Of a stretch of DNA of 53,197 bases, positions 28,561 to 39,045 are shown piece by piece. The stretch lies in NCBI RefSeq assembly GCF_023284025.1, contig NZ_JAKIKR010000034.1, positions 1 through 53,197 of the forward strand. Reading direction: 5' to 3'. Numbering within the stretch: position 1 is the stretch's first letter; every line of letters starts with the position of its first letter. The notes beneath the pieces are model-generated. The model had not been told where the DNA came from and searched no databases. It was given only the letters and a program-made list of their open reading frames with translations. The DNA is from Shewanella abyssi. Lineage in GTDB: Bacteria > Pseudomonadota > Gammaproteobacteria > Enterobacterales > Shewanellaceae. Position numbers and translations under genes: made by a program.

Positions 28561-28587
28561 AAAAGCCTCGCCATTGCGAGGCTTTTT
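28561..28587 (+). terminator. Terminator of fadL
   Basis: Perfect ten-base-pair stem AAAGCCTCGC / GCGAGGCTTT with loop CATT and T-run. Confidence 0.93.
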
Positions 28588-28698
28588 TCTTTCTATTGGC
28601 GTTGGATTATTAGCTGGGCTTCGTGGTAAAAAGGTAAAGGGTTAATCCATCTAAGATTTAAGTCGGCTCAAACTAATAACAATAATAAGAGGAACAAT

Positions 28699-29226
28699 AT
28701 GAGTGCTAAAACGTTGATATTGTCATTAAACGCACTGCTTATCGGTATATACCCTTTATATGCCATTGCTGAGAGCGATGTGCCAATGAAACCCACCACT
28801 AGCGCCTCGGTGGCGGTTGTCGAAAAATTTGTCCAAGCATTCAACGACCATAGTGTCGAGAGGCTGCTAGCGTACACTACAGATTCAGTGCATTGGTTTA
28901 ATCTATCGGGTACAAAAATGCTGACCGAGACCTCGTCAAAAAATGAACTCGGCGCGGCGATGGCAGATTATTTTGCAACACTCGCCGATGCCAAAGCGAC
29001 GCTGACTCAAGTGGTTAGCTCTGCAAATTATGTCAGCACGGTTGAGAAGGTTACCTGGAGTGATGAAGGTGAATTGAATAGCCAATGTAGTTTAGGCGTT
29101 TATGAGCTGCAGCAAGGCAAGATTAATGCGGTGTGGTATTACCCTGCACATGCGTGTGAACCGTCAGTGGCTAATGATCCTATCGTGCAAGCAGAAATCG
29201 GTTTGTTACAAGATACACGTCAATAA
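28699..29226 (+). CDS. Secreted NTF2/SnoaL-like protein
   Basis: A 175-residue protein with a signal peptide (cleavage after YAIA, about residue 24). Residues about 36-150 have the cone-shaped NTF2/SnoaL-like pattern: a long helix [22 protein letters not shown], then [11 protein letters not shown], a second helix and three long strands ending [12 protein letters not shown]. Two cysteines in the mature part (SQCSLG and HACEP) could form a disulfide in the periplasm. Such proteins can be enzymes or binders; no catalytic residues can be assigned. AGAGGA precedes the ATG. It is 11 bases upstream of glpK on the same strand, so co-transcription is likely, but a glycerol role is not evident. Confidence 0.75.
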   Translation: MSAKTLILSLNALLIGIYPLYAIAESDVPMKPTTSASVAVVEKFVQAFNDHSVERLLAYTTDSVHWFNLSGTKMLTETSSKNELGAAMADYFATLADAKATLTQVVSSANYVSTVEKVTWSDEGELNSQCSLGVYELQQGKINAVWYYPAHACEPSVANDPIVQAEIGLLQDTRQ

Positions 29227-29237
29227 GGAAGTTTTTT

Positions 29238-30719
29238 GTGTCAAAGAAATATGTCATAGCGCTTGATCAAGGCACCACCAGTTCGAGAGCCATCGTGTTC
29301 GATCATGACGCCAATATGGTGGCGAGCTCTCAACGAGAGTTTGGCCAAATTTATCCTAAACCGGGTTGGGTAGAGCATGATGCCATGGAGATATGGGCTT
29401 CTCAAAGCTCAACGCTAATAGAAGCACTGGCAAGAGCCGATATCCATAGTGAGGATGTAGCAGCTATTGGGATCACCAATCAGCGTGAGACTACCGTCAT
29501 TTGGGATAGAGTGACAGGCAAGCCAGTTTATAACGCCATTGTGTGGCAATGCAGAAGAAGCAAAGCGATATGTGATGAATTGAAAGCCCAAGGGCTGGAA
29601 GATTATGTTAAAGATACCACTGGCTTGCTGTTAGACCCTTACTTTTCCGGCACCAAAATTAAGTGGATACTAGACAATGTTGCTGGCGTAAGAGCCCGTG
29701 CTGAAAGAGGTGAGCTATTATTTGGCACCATCGATACCTGGCTTGTCTGGAAACTGACTGAAGGTAAAGTCCATGTCACCGATCCGACCAATGCCTCACG
29801 TACATTATTGTTTAATATTCATCGCCAAGAGTGGGATGAAAAGCTGCTTAAGGCGCTGAACATCCCACGCTCACTGCTTCCTGAAGTTAAACCGTCGTCA
29901 GCTATTTATGGTCATACTCGTATTGCGGGTGAGGGCGGTAGTATTGCTATTGCAGGGATCGCCGGCGATCAGCAAGCTGCACTGTTTGGTCAACTGTGTA
30001 TTGACGAAGGTATGGCAAAAAATACCTATGGTACTGGTTGTTTTTTATTAATGAACACAGGCACTGAAGCGGTGAAGTCTAAACATGGTTTGCTCACGAC
30101 CATTGCGGTGGGGGCAAAAGGCGAAGTCAATTATGCACTTGAAGGTTCAGTGTTTATGGGCGGCGCGACTATTCAATGGCTGCGGGATGAATTAGGCCTT
30201 ATTCGAGACGCGCAAGATACTGAGTACTTTGCCTCGAAAGTAGAAGACACCAATGGCGTGTATCTGGTGCCCGCATTTGTTGGATTAGGTGCCCCTTACT
30301 GGGACCCTGACGCCCGTGGTGCATTAGTTGGACTCACGCGTGGCGCCAATCGCAACCATATTATTCGTGCAGCGCTGGAAGCTATTGCCTATCAGAGTCG
30401 AGATCTGCTCGATGCCATGAGCAAAGACAGTGGTGTGCAACTTAAGCAGATTAAAGTCGATGGTGGCGCGGTTGCTAATGACTTTTTAATGCAGTTTCAA
30501 GCCGATATTACCAATGTTGAAGTATTGCGTCCTGAGTTAACTGAAACCACGGCTATGGGAGCTGCATTCTTAGCGGGATTAGCGGTCGGTTTTTGGCATT
30601 CGACAACAGAACTAAAACATAAAGCAGGTATAGAACGACGCTTTAAACCGCAACTAAATGATGATGCTAGGGCCGTCTTATATGATGGTTGGCAAGAGGC
30701 TGTGGCTAGAACGCGTTAA
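29238..30719 (+). CDS. glpK: Glycerol kinase
   Basis: ATP-dependent glycerol phosphorylation. A 493-residue FGGY-family kinase with [13 protein letters not shown] at the N-terminus, [21 protein letters not shown], and the second FGGY signature around the [10 protein letters not shown] helix. The start is GTG at 29238 behind AAGGAAG. No glpF or glpD lies next to it in this window. Its stop overlaps that of a convergent small gene. Confidence 0.97.
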   Translation: MSKKYVIALDQGTTSSRAIVFDHDANMVASSQREFGQIYPKPGWVEHDAMEIWASQSSTLIEALARADIHSEDVAAIGITNQRETTVIWDRVTGKPVYNAIVWQCRRSKAICDELKAQGLEDYVKDTTGLLLDPYFSGTKIKWILDNVAGVRARAERGELLFGTIDTWLVWKLTEGKVHVTDPTNASRTLLFNIHRQEWDEKLLKALNIPRSLLPEVKPSSAIYGHTRIAGEGGSIAIAGIAGDQQAALFGQLCIDEGMAKNTYGTGCFLLMNTGTEAVKSKHGLLTTIAVGAKGEVNYALEGSVFMGGATIQWLRDELGLIRDAQDTEYFASKVEDTNGVYLVPAFVGLGAPYWDPDARGALVGLTRGANRNHIIRAALEAIAYQSRDLLDAMSKDSGVQLKQIKVDGGAVANDFLMQFQADITNVEVLRPELTETTAMGAAFLAGLAVGFWHSTTELKHKAGIERRFKPQLNDDARAVLYDGWQEAVARTR

Positions 30720-31042
30720 ATATTGACGTCTATGTGCGGAAAGGGCGAGTCATCTTCATTATCCGGTGGGGTATGTCGCTCTTCATCATCACGCCTATCT
30801 TCGGCGTCGTTGTTTCGTCTTTCTAATGAGGGTTCTAATTGACAAAGATCCACTGGGTTTTTACGTCGATCTTCTCGGGATTGACGTCTCTCTAAATTCG
30901 GCGGTAGTTTTGTTTGCGGTTGTTCATGGCTATCCGCCGCAATCGCGGCACTATTATCCACCGGCTTAACGCCATTTTTCTGTTTAATCTCACGCACCGG
31001 TGGCCGCGCAAGCATGGCATACACACTGTCTAAACTGATCAT
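30716..31042 (-). CDS. Small charged hypothetical protein with repeated Arg-rich motif
   Basis: Not recognised. A 108-residue, very hydrophilic protein with two copies of a spaced motif, LERR-x3-EDRR at 50-60 and LERR-x4-EDRR at 73-84, then an acidic tail (DNEDDSP). The N-terminal helix [19 protein letters not shown] is the only hydrophobic part. It looks mostly disordered; a nucleic-acid or protein-binding adaptor is possible but nothing proves it. Its stop codon overlaps the glpK stop region by four bases from the opposite strand. Coding status is supported by length and codon use but not by a known family. Confidence 0.6.
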   Translation of the reverse strand: MISLDSVYAMLARPPVREIKQKNGVKPVDNSAAIAADSHEQPQTKLPPNLERRQSREDRRKNPVDLCQLEPSLERRNNDAEDRRDDEERHTPPDNEDDSPFPHIDVNI

Positions 31043-31526
31043 ATAGCCATCCTTTAGTAAGTTATTGATACCTTATATATCGGCAGGCATAGATTAAAAT
31101 TTAGTCAATTATAGTGTTTTATAGAAATGGGTGGTGGTTAAAGTCGAAGATCGATGTTCTTCAGTGCTTTAACCATAGAGTTAAGTCTTGGCGTAGCATT
31201 GCTGATGATTACATTGCGACTCAGTGCTTAGCGCTGTTATTGGGTTAAATATCGTTAACCTTATCTTGTCATTTTTTTTGAAAGTGGCTTTTTTCAAATA
31301 ATCAGCCTAATTTAGACTTTATTAATGCAGCGGTGATGGGCAAATACACCACTAAAGCACTACCGCAGATCCGCTCTATGACTCTCTACTGTCTGTTTTT
31401 TCTACTTATTAGCATCGTTGAATGACCTTGCTCCCACAAAAATCCCTATTTGTGCACTCGATTGCAATTAGATTAAAATGGGCTGCTAACCCGCTTGGTT
31501 ACTGGAGTTTAAATAGAGTTGACCCC
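31043..31526. other. Region between the small hypothetical gene and the mraZ promoter
   Basis: About 480 bases with no convincing gene. It contains an imperfect hairpin at 31135-31175 (outer arms TGGTTAAAG / CTTTAACCA, inner GAAGA / TCTTC) and a short inverted repeat GGTTAA / TTAACC at 31243-31260. A 29-codon plus-strand ORF near 31335 has no ribosome binding site. Confidence 0.5.
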
Positions 31527-31556
31527 TTGACAATTCTTGTGTTCTGTCCATAAACT
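31527..31556 (+). promoter_or_regulatory. mraZ (dcw cluster) promoter
   Basis: TTGACA (31527-31532) and TAAACT (31551-31556) with 18-base spacing; the start would be near 31563, just before the MraZ repeats. This probably drives the whole division and cell-wall cluster. Confidence 0.78.
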
Positions 31557-31565
31557 TAGCAGTTG

Positions 31566-31590
31566 TGGGGAATTGTGGATATTTGTGGAT
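31566..31590 (+). promoter_or_regulatory. MraZ operator: three repeats at ten-base spacing
   Basis: TGGGG (31566-31570), TGGAT (31576-31580) and TGGAT (31586-31590), each preceded by G and separated by five bases. MraZ in E. coli binds three TGGGN repeats with five-base spacers at its own promoter, so autorepression is expected here. Confidence 0.8.
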
Positions 31591-31618
31591 ATTAAAGAAA
31601 TAACAAGGATGACTTAAG

Positions 31619-32077
31619 GTGTTTTCTGGGGCGAGTGCTATTAACTTAGATACTAAAGGACGAATCGCGATGCCGAAGCGGTACCGTGAGCCTTTGCGCG
31701 CCCATCATAACAGCCAATTAGTGATTACAGTCGATATTAAATCGCCTTGTTTACTGCTCTATCCAATACAAGAATGGCAGCTAATTGCCGCTAAACTATC
31801 CCAATTATCAGATACTCAGCCAACCGAGCGTGGGATCAAACGCATGTTGCTTGGTTATGCCCATGAATGTGAATTAGACGGCAATGGCCGCGTTCTGCTG
31901 CCGACACCTTTACGCCAATACGCCAATTTAGAAAAGCGGGCGATGTTAGTCGGCCAGCTCAATAAATTTGAGCTGTGGGACGAAGCTGCATGGCAGCAAC
32001 AGATTGAAGAGAGTCGCATTGCGATTCTTAATGAAGATTTAGCAGCTAACCCACGTTTAGCTGACTTTTCGCTCTAA
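31619..32077 (+). CDS. mraZ: Transcriptional regulator MraZ
   Basis: A 152-residue protein with two AbrB/SpoVT-like swapped-hairpin DNA-binding units (about 5-50 and 78-125), with LDTKGRIAMPKRYRE and LDGNGRVLLPTPLRQYA as their signatures. It assembles as a ring and represses the dcw promoter. The start is GTG at 31619. It is the first gene of the cluster, 30 bases before rsmH. Confidence 0.96.
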   Translation: MFSGASAINLDTKGRIAMPKRYREPLRAHHNSQLVITVDIKSPCLLLYPIQEWQLIAAKLSQLSDTQPTERGIKRMLLGYAHECELDGNGRVLLPTPLRQYANLEKRAMLVGQLNKFELWDEAAWQQQIEESRIAILNEDLAANPRLADFSL

Positions 32078-32106
32078 CGAGTGATAGCAACCAATAGAAG
32101 ACGAAC

Positions 32107-33063
32107 ATGACACAATCATTTGAACACCTATCAGTCTTGCTGACAGAAACCGTCGCAGGACTCAATATACGGGAAGATGGCATCTACATTGATGGTACCT
32201 TTGGCCGCGGTGGTCATTCAAGGAAAGTACTTGAACAGCTAGGGCCTAACGGTCGTTTAATCGCTATCGATAGAGATCCACAAGCGATTGTGGCAGCCGA
32301 GCAGTTTAAAGACGATAGTCGCTTCCAAATCGTCCATGGTGGTTTTGGCCAGTTAGCGCAATACGTAGAGGAGCTAGATCTCAAAGGCAAAATCGATGGT
32401 GTGTTACTAGATTTTGGCGTGTCTTCACCTCAACTAGATGACGCCGAGCGTGGCTTTAGTTTCTTGCGCGACGGTCCTCTTGATATGCGCATGGATAATT
32501 CACAAGGCCAAACTGCGGCTCAATGGATTGCCCGTGCTGAAATTGAAGATATGGCATGGGTATTTAAAACCTACGGTGAAGAGAAAAACTCGCGACATAT
32601 TGCCCGTTGTATTGCGGCCGATCGAGAGAAAGAACCATTCTTGCGAACCAAAGCATTAGCCGATCTTATCGCCCGTATAACCAAGAATAAAGAGCGTAAT
32701 AAACACCCCGCAACACGGGTGTTTCAGGCGATTCGAATTTATATCAACAGTGAGCTAGAGCAAATTGATCAAGCACTTGAAGGGGCATTAAAGGTACTTG
32801 CGCCAGAAGGACGTTTGTCAGTGATCAGCTTCCACTCGCTAGAAGACCGCATGGTTAAACGCTTTATTCGTCGTCATAGCCAAGGGATAAGCGTGCCGCA
32901 CGGCCTGCCTATTACCGAAGCGGAAATTAATAAGACACGTAAGTTGAAAGGCATAGGTAAAGCCATTAAGCCATCAGCGGAAGAGGTTGAACGAAACGCC
33001 AGATCGCGAAGTTCAGTACTGCGTATTGGCGAGCGCTTACCTTATGATATTGAGTCACTGTAG
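32107..33063 (+). CDS. rsmH: 16S rRNA m4C1402 methyltransferase
   Basis: SAM-dependent methylation of C1402 in 16S rRNA (formerly mraW). At 318 residues it has the SAM-binding [14 protein letters not shown] near residue 35, [20 protein letters not shown] and the C-terminal [13 protein letters not shown]. It is second in the dcw cluster. Confidence 0.97.
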   Translation: MTQSFEHLSVLLTETVAGLNIREDGIYIDGTFGRGGHSRKVLEQLGPNGRLIAIDRDPQAIVAAEQFKDDSRFQIVHGGFGQLAQYVEELDLKGKIDGVLLDFGVSSPQLDDAERGFSFLRDGPLDMRMDNSQGQTAAQWIARAEIEDMAWVFKTYGEEKNSRHIARCIAADREKEPFLRTKALADLIARITKNKERNKHPATRVFQAIRIYINSELEQIDQALEGALKVLAPEGRLSVISFHSLEDRMVKRFIRRHSQGISVPHGLPITEAEINKTRKLKGIGKAIKPSAEEVERNARSRSSVLRIGERLPYDIESL

Positions 33064-33071
33064 AGCCTAGG

Positions 33072-33386
33072 GTGAGTAAATCGCAGTTGAACTTGCCCCG
33101 TATTGTGCTGTTAGATTTATGGCATCACAAATGGGTCATGATTGTCGCACTGTTAGTCATGCTCAATGCGGTTGCTGTGGTGTATACCAGTTATGAAGGC
33201 CGCAAATACACTAGTCAGTGGGAGTTGTTGTTACAAGAGCGAGACCGATTAGATATTGAATGGCGAAATCTGCTACTTGAAGAGCAGTCTCGCTCGGAAC
33301 ATAGCAGGGTAACCAGAATGGCGACTAAAGAGCTCAATATGAGGCGTCCATTACCTAGAGAAGAGGTGGTAGTAAGAGTGCCATGA
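33072..33386 (+). CDS. ftsL: Cell division protein FtsL
   Basis: A 104-residue bitopic division protein: short cytoplasmic tail, one membrane helix (about 20-38, VMIVALLVMLNAVAVVYTS), then a periplasmic coiled coil (about 45-85) that pairs with FtsB and recruits FtsQ and FtsW/FtsI. The start is GTG at 33072. Its stop overlaps the ftsI start by four bases. Confidence 0.93.
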   Translation: MSKSQLNLPRIVLLDLWHHKWVMIVALLVMLNAVAVVYTSYEGRKYTSQWELLLQERDRLDIEWRNLLLEEQSRSEHSRVTRMATKELNMRRPLPREEVVVRVP

Positions 33387-35119
33387 ATAAACAGGCGAAG
33401 CGTAAACAAAAACCACAATTAATCCAATGGCGTTTATACGTTGTTGTGGCGTTTGTTTGTCTGTTATTTACCAGCCTGATTGGCCGAGCGGCTTTTATTC
33501 AGATCATTGAGCCAGAAAAGCTGCGTCGTGAAAGTGATATGCGCAGCTTAAGAACGACTAGCCGCGAAGTTCAGCGTGGTTTAATCACCGACCGTAATGG
33601 TGAAATGCTAGCCGTTAGCGTACCCGTCAAGGCAGTTTATGCCGATCCTAAAGTGGTGCACGATGAAAACGGTTTCGAAGATATGCGTCGCTGGCAAGCA
33701 TTAGCCGATGTATTGCATGAACCGAAAGATAAAATCCTCAAGCGAGTGCAAGCAAATCCGCGCAAACGCTTCACCTATCTAAAGCGTCAAGTCAGCCCCG
33801 CGGTTGCTGACTATATCAAAAAACTTAAACTGCCTGGTGTCTACCTAAAGCCGGAGTCCCGTCGTTATTATCCTACTAGTGAGATATCGGCACAGTTAGT
33901 GGGTATTACCAATATTGATGATCTTGGTATCGAAGGCATTGAGAATGCCTACGATGATTGGCTAACAGGCACGCCGAGTAAGCAGAAAGTACGCAAATCT
34001 CGCGATGGCCACGTCGTTGAACGACTCGATATGGTGCAAGAGGGTGAGAGCCCGAATGATCTGGTATTAAGCATCGACCAACGTATTCAGCAGTTGGCAT
34101 ACCGAGAGATAAAAAAAGCCACCGAAGCTAACCAAGCAACATCTGCATCGATTGTGGTGCTTGATGTGAATACCGGTGAAGTACTTGCGATGGCCAATAC
34201 GCCATCATACAACCCTAATTCCCGTGAAAACTTACAAAGTTATCGGATGCGAAATCGTGCGCTTACTGATGCCTATGAGCCAGGTTCTACCATCAAGCCC
34301 TTCGTGGTTGCAGCTGCGCTAGAGGCTGGCACGATTAAGATTGATGACATTATTAAAACCAGCCCTGGTCGCATGCGTATTGGTGGCAAAATAGTGCGTG
34401 ATACCCGTAATTATGGTGACCTTTCTCTTAGCGGTATTCTGGTGCATTCAAGTAACGTCGGCATGAGTAAAATAGCCTTATCAATGCCAGTGCAAGAGTT
34501 ATTAGGCTCTTATCAAGCGATGGGATTAGGTAACTATTCGGGAATTAACCTCGGAGGTGAGAGTTCAGGTCTAATCCATGACCGTAGACGCTGGTCGGAG
34601 TTTGAGCGTGCAACCCTGTCTTTTGGCTATGGCTTAATGGCGACGCCTTTGCAGATCGCCAGAATGTACGCCACTCTCGGCAGTAAAGGGGTGCTGTATC
34701 CAGTATCAATTTTAAAGCTCAAACAAAAACCAGAAGGCACTCAAGTCATATCTGCTGAAGTAGCCCAGAGCGTGATGGAGATGCTCGTTGGTGTCACTGA
34801 GAAAGGCGGTACTGCGCGCAAAGCACATATCGAAGGTTACCCTGTTGCAGGTAAGACGGGGACAGCACGTAAAGCGGTTGCCGGTGGCTATGGTGAAGAT
34901 TATGTCGCAATTTTTGCGGGAGTGGCGCCAGTACATAATCCGAGGCTTGCCATTGCCGTGGTGGTTAATGAACCCAAAGGCGACCGATATTATGGTGGCG
35001 ACATCGCCGCCCCTGTCTTTGCATCCGTGATGTCTGCGGCGTTGCAAATGTTGAATGTAGAACCCATTTCTCGCCGCGAAAAAGTTCGTTTGGCTACTTT
35101 ATCTAGGAGTGCAGAATAA
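33383..35119 (+). CDS. ftsI: Peptidoglycan transpeptidase FtsI (PBP3)
   Basis: Septal class B penicillin-binding protein, 578 residues. One N-terminal membrane helix (about 18-40) is followed by the pedestal domain with the [17 protein letters not shown] block, and the transpeptidase domain with STIK (active Ser in PGSTIKPF), SSN (HSSNVGMSK) and KTGT ([10 protein letters not shown]). It overlaps ftsL by four bases and murE by one (TAATG). Confidence 0.97.
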   Translation: MNKQAKRKQKPQLIQWRLYVVVAFVCLLFTSLIGRAAFIQIIEPEKLRRESDMRSLRTTSREVQRGLITDRNGEMLAVSVPVKAVYADPKVVHDENGFEDMRRWQALADVLHEPKDKILKRVQANPRKRFTYLKRQVSPAVADYIKKLKLPGVYLKPESRRYYPTSEISAQLVGITNIDDLGIEGIENAYDDWLTGTPSKQKVRKSRDGHVVERLDMVQEGESPNDLVLSIDQRIQQLAYREIKKATEANQATSASIVVLDVNTGEVLAMANTPSYNPNSRENLQSYRMRNRALTDAYEPGSTIKPFVVAAALEAGTIKIDDIIKTSPGRMRIGGKIVRDTRNYGDLSLSGILVHSSNVGMSKIALSMPVQELLGSYQAMGLGNYSGINLGGESSGLIHDRRRWSEFERATLSFGYGLMATPLQIARMYATLGSKGVLYPVSILKLKQKPEGTQVISAEVAQSVMEMLVGVTEKGGTARKAHIEGYPVAGKTGTARKAVAGGYGEDYVAIFAGVAPVHNPRLAIAVVVNEPKGDRYYGGDIAAPVFASVMSAALQMLNVEPISRREKVRLATLSRSAE

Positions 35120-36585
35120 TGCTAATTCGAGATCTCCTTGCTCCTTGGTTCCACTATTCAGGAATCGAAGTTTTTAATGATCTAACGCTTGATAGCCGTG
35201 CGCTAAAAGCGGGAGACCTATTTGTTGCTGTACCTGGTTATCAGGTCGATGGACGACAGTATATTAAGGCTGCCTTTGAAAAGGGAGCGGTGGCAGTGTT
35301 GGTACATACTGACTCTCCGGAAGAGCATGGCAGCATTACCTCTGAGGCTGGATTACACATTGCTTTCTTTCAGCTAAATCGACAAGTGTCAGCGCTTGCT
35401 GCGCAGGCTTATCCAATGTCGAGCCAGCGTCCGCATGTTATTGGCGTGACGGGAACGAATGGAAAAACATCGGTAACCCAGCTCATTGCCCAGTTACAAC
35501 AGCTTCAATCTAAACAAACTGCCGTTATGGGAACCTTAGGCAATGGTTTGTGGGGCCAACTGGTCGACAGTGGCAATACTACAGCGGATGCGATTACCCT
35601 CATTAAGCAGTTGCAAGGTTTTGAGCATAGCCATGCTGATACCTGTGCTATGGAGGTTTCTAGTCACGGTTTAGTGCAGGGTCGAGTTGAAGCTGTACCG
35701 TTTGATGTAGCCGTATTTACTAATTTGAGTCGTGATCACCTTGATTACCATCACACGATGGAGGCTTATGGTGCGGCAAAGCAGCGTCTGTTTCATTTTA
35801 GCTCTCTGCGTGCTGGACTGATCAATTGCGATGACGCAACAGGGGCATCATGGTTAGCACAAACCTTAGCTGCTAAAACGTTAGGATTCAGCATCAAAGG
35901 CGATACCAAAGCCGATATTTATGCCAAGCATTGCCAATATCATGATGGCGGAGTGTCTTGCACTTTAGTGTGGTCTGAAGGTGAAGCCAAGTTGGAATCG
36001 CCATTGCTGGGCGATTTTAACCTGTCTAATTTAGTGGCTGCGTTAGGTGCGCTATATCTAGTGGGTGAAGATATGGCCGCGCTTATTAAGTTAGCCTCTA
36101 AGCTAACACCGGTTGCAGGACGGATGGAGCGCTTCACGACGACTAATAACGTCACGTTAGTGGTTGATTACGCCCATACCCCCGCTGCGATTGAGCATGC
36201 GTTGCAGGCATTGAGAGTGCATTGCAAAGGCCAGCTTTGGTGTTTGTTTGGTTGTGGTGGCGATCGAGATTCTGGTAAACGGCCGATGATGGCTCACAGT
36301 GCTGAGCAGTTTGCAGACCACGTAATGGTCACCAGTGATAATGCCCGCAGCGAAAATCCTGAAGAGATTATCGCAGATGTATTTGGCGGATTTACTGAAC
36401 CACAAAAAGCACTGTCACAAGTTAATCGAAAAACAGCGATCAGAGAGGTCGTTGCGCTGGCGAAAGCGGGTGATATGGTTTTACTCGCCGGTAAAGGGCA
36501 TGAAACCTACCAAGAAGTGAATGGTGAAAAATTGAATTACGACGAACGCGCCTTTACTCAGGCGATAGCGGCTGGCAACACATGA
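35119..36585 (+). CDS. murE: UDP-MurNAc-tripeptide synthetase (meso-diaminopimelate adding)
   Basis: Adds the third amino acid of the peptidoglycan stem. At 488 residues it has the ATP loop [21 protein letters not shown], and the lysine-carbamate region. The motif that contacts the added amino acid reads DNAR (residues 407-410) where the classic form in DAP enzymes is DNPR; the key Arg is kept, so diaminopimelate is still expected. It shares one base with ftsI and four with murF. Confidence 0.96.
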   Translation: MLIRDLLAPWFHYSGIEVFNDLTLDSRALKAGDLFVAVPGYQVDGRQYIKAAFEKGAVAVLVHTDSPEEHGSITSEAGLHIAFFQLNRQVSALAAQAYPMSSQRPHVIGVTGTNGKTSVTQLIAQLQQLQSKQTAVMGTLGNGLWGQLVDSGNTTADAITLIKQLQGFEHSHADTCAMEVSSHGLVQGRVEAVPFDVAVFTNLSRDHLDYHHTMEAYGAAKQRLFHFSSLRAGLINCDDATGASWLAQTLAAKTLGFSIKGDTKADIYAKHCQYHDGGVSCTLVWSEGEAKLESPLLGDFNLSNLVAALGALYLVGEDMAALIKLASKLTPVAGRMERFTTTNNVTLVVDYAHTPAAIEHALQALRVHCKGQLWCLFGCGGDRDSGKRPMMAHSAEQFADHVMVTSDNARSENPEEIIADVFGGFTEPQKALSQVNRKTAIREVVALAKAGDMVLLAGKGHETYQEVNGEKLNYDERAFTQAIAAGNT

Positions 36586-37949
36586 TCACGCTATCGTTAG
36601 CTGAATTAGCTCGCCACCTCGGCGGCAAACTTCATGGCGAAGACATGTCGATTGAGCATGTGTCTAGTGATAGCCGCTCAGTGTGCGGCAAGACCCTTTT
36701 TGTTGCATTGAAAGGCGATAGCTTTGATGGGCATAACTTTGTCGCGTCAGCTGTAGATAATGGCGTGAAAGCGGTGTTGGTTGAACGTCTTCTGCCTGTA
36801 GCGGTTGCGCAAATTGTTGTTGAGAACAGTCAGCGGGCAATGGGCGAGATAGGCGCGTATGTGCGGCAAAAGTTAGCGCCTGTTTGTGTGGCGTTGACCG
36901 GTTCAAATGGCAAAACAAGTGTTAAAGAGATGCTCGCGACAATATTGTCGCAGCATCATCAAGTACTTTATACCGCGGGCAACTTTAATAATGAGATTGG
37001 CGTGCCGCTGACGCTATTGCGTTTGCAGGCTGGAGACCAATTCGGTGTCTTTGAGTTAGGTGCCAATCATGCTGGCGAAATTGATTATACCTCTAGCTTA
37101 GTTAAGCCAAGCGTTGCAATGGTCAATAACGTGGCTTCGGCGCATCTTGAAGGCTTTGGTTCTTTAGCTGGTGTCGCCAAGGCAAAATCAGAAATATTCA
37201 ACCACGTGGCAGCAGATGGCACAGCGATTATCAACGCTGATGATGAATTTGCCGCGGTGATGTTAGCTGCGTCGAAGCATTTGGCGCAAGTAACGTTTGC
37301 TATTGATGCTGATGCCAACGTTAAAGCGACAGAATTACAAGCGGATAAAGGCGGTCGATACCGCTTTAATATCGCATACGCAGAGCAAAAAGAGTCGGTG
37401 GCATTACCGCTTGTAGGACGTCATCAAGTGCTTAATGCATTAGCGGCCTCAAGCATATGCTTGGCGCTAGGGCTGACATTAAATGATATATGCCAAGGGT
37501 TAAGCTTACTTCAACCAGTAAAAGGCAGAATGTTGCCAACCAGTCTAGGGCGCGTAACCGTTATTGATGATAGTTACAATGCTAACCCAGCCTCGGTCGG
37601 TGCTGCGATTGACTGGTTGCAAAAAATTCAGGGGGATCGGTGTTTAGTGCTGGGCGATTTAGGGGAATTAGGCGACAATGCCGCCCTTTTGCACGCTGAG
37701 CTAGGCAAAGAGGCCAAGGCAAAAGGTGTTGATGCACTGTTTTGTGTTGGTGAGCTAAGTGAAGGTGCAAGTGTTGCTTTTGGTACTACACACTATAAAG
37801 ATATCAAGGAACTGGTTGTAGAGTTAATCGCTTATATTAATAAGCTGCCTGGAGATATCACCATATTAGTCAAAGGTTCTCGCAGTGCGAGAATGGAACG
37901 TGTAGTTGAAGCTTTAACAATGGCCTTTGGTCGCGGGGAGTTTGTTTAA
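36582..37949 (+). CDS. murF: UDP-MurNAc-tripeptide:D-Ala-D-Ala ligase
   Basis: Final cytoplasmic step of the stem peptide, adding D-Ala-D-Ala. At 455 residues it has ATP loop [27 protein letters not shown] and [11 protein letters not shown]. The dipeptide must come from a ddl gene elsewhere, because none lies in this cluster. It overlaps murE by four bases and mraY by one. Confidence 0.97.
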   Translation: MITLSLAELARHLGGKLHGEDMSIEHVSSDSRSVCGKTLFVALKGDSFDGHNFVASAVDNGVKAVLVERLLPVAVAQIVVENSQRAMGEIGAYVRQKLAPVCVALTGSNGKTSVKEMLATILSQHHQVLYTAGNFNNEIGVPLTLLRLQAGDQFGVFELGANHAGEIDYTSSLVKPSVAMVNNVASAHLEGFGSLAGVAKAKSEIFNHVAADGTAIINADDEFAAVMLAASKHLAQVTFAIDADANVKATELQADKGGRYRFNIAYAEQKESVALPLVGRHQVLNALAASSICLALGLTLNDICQGLSLLQPVKGRMLPTSLGRVTVIDDSYNANPASVGAAIDWLQKIQGDRCLVLGDLGELGDNAALLHAELGKEAKAKGVDALFCVGELSEGASVAFGTTHYKDIKELVVELIAYINKLPGDITILVKGSRSARMERVVEALTMAFGRGEFV

Positions 37950-39031
37950 TGCTGGTTTACCTGGCGGAGTATCTAACCCAATTTTACAGTGGGTTTAACG
38001 TATTTTCTTATGTCACTTTTAGAGCCATTCTTGGCTTGATGACGGCATTGGTGTTCAGTCTTTGGTGGGGACCAAAGATGATCGAACGTTTACAGTTATT
38101 GCAAATTGGCCAGGTCGTACGCAGCGACGGTCCAGAGTCACACTTTAGTAAGAGTGGAACCCCGACCATGGGCGGTTTACTTATTCTTGCCGGTGTCTTC
38201 ATTAGTGTATTGCTTTGGGGTGATTTAGGTAGCCGCTACGTGTGGGTGGTGCTGTTTGTCTTAGCCAGCTTCGGAACCATTGGTTTTATTGATGATTATC
38301 GCAAAGTCGTCCGTAAAGACACCAAAGGTTTAATCGCAAGATGGAAGTACCTGCTGCAGTCTTTGGCTGCCATTTTGATTGCATTTTACCTCTATGCTTC
38401 GGCTGAAACTGCGGGGGAAACCCAGTTAGTGGTGCCTTTCTTTAAAGATGTGATGCCACAACTTGGTGGTTTCTTTATCGTACTGGTGTATTTCACTATC
38501 GTGGGCACTAGTAACGCGGTGAATTTAACCGACGGACTCGATGGCTTGGCTATTATGCCAACGGTGATGGTCGCTGCTGCATTTGCATTGATCGCTTATC
38601 TTTCAGGCCACGTGCAATTCGCAAGCTATCTACATATCCCTTATCTCCCCGGGGCGGGTGAACTGGTGATTGTCTGCATGGCGATAGTGGGGGCTGGCTT
38701 AGGTTTTTTATGGTTTAACACCTACCCAGCACAAGTCTTTATGGGCGATGTTGGCTCGTTATCTCTTGGTGCAGCACTCGGCGTAATAGCGGTACTAGTA
38801 CGTCAAGAGATCCTGCTGGTCATCATGGGCGGCGTTTTCGTCATGGAGACAGTGTCGGTTATTTTGCAAGTGGGTTCATACAAATTAAGGGGCCAGCGAA
38901 TTTTCCGTATGGCACCGATACATCATCATTATGAGTTGAAAGGTTGGCCTGAACCACGAGTTATCGTGCGTTTCTGGATCATATCCTTGTTCCTAGTTCT
39001 GCTAGGACTAGCAACATTGAAGCTTAGATAA
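37949..39031 (+). CDS. mraY: Phospho-MurNAc-pentapeptide translocase
   Basis: Makes lipid I from undecaprenyl phosphate at the inner membrane. A 360-residue protein with about ten membrane segments; conserved GTPTMGG, the catalytic Asp pair in [18 protein letters not shown] and the [11 protein letters not shown] block are all visible. It starts on the last base of murF (TAATG). Confidence 0.97.
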   Translation: MLVYLAEYLTQFYSGFNVFSYVTFRAILGLMTALVFSLWWGPKMIERLQLLQIGQVVRSDGPESHFSKSGTPTMGGLLILAGVFISVLLWGDLGSRYVWVVLFVLASFGTIGFIDDYRKVVRKDTKGLIARWKYLLQSLAAILIAFYLYASAETAGETQLVVPFFKDVMPQLGGFFIVLVYFTIVGTSNAVNLTDGLDGLAIMPTVMVAAAFALIAYLSGHVQFASYLHIPYLPGAGELVIVCMAIVGAGLGFLWFNTYPAQVFMGDVGSLSLGAALGVIAVLVRQEILLVIMGGVFVMETVSVILQVGSYKLRGQRIFRMAPIHHHYELKGWPEPRVIVRFWIISLFLVLLGLATLKLR

Positions 39032-39045
39032 TACGGACATATAAC

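Noticed and set aside
31335..31424. 29-codon frame with a hydrophobic C-terminal end upstream of mraZ
   Set aside because: No ribosome binding site and no sign of conservation; it could be chance.
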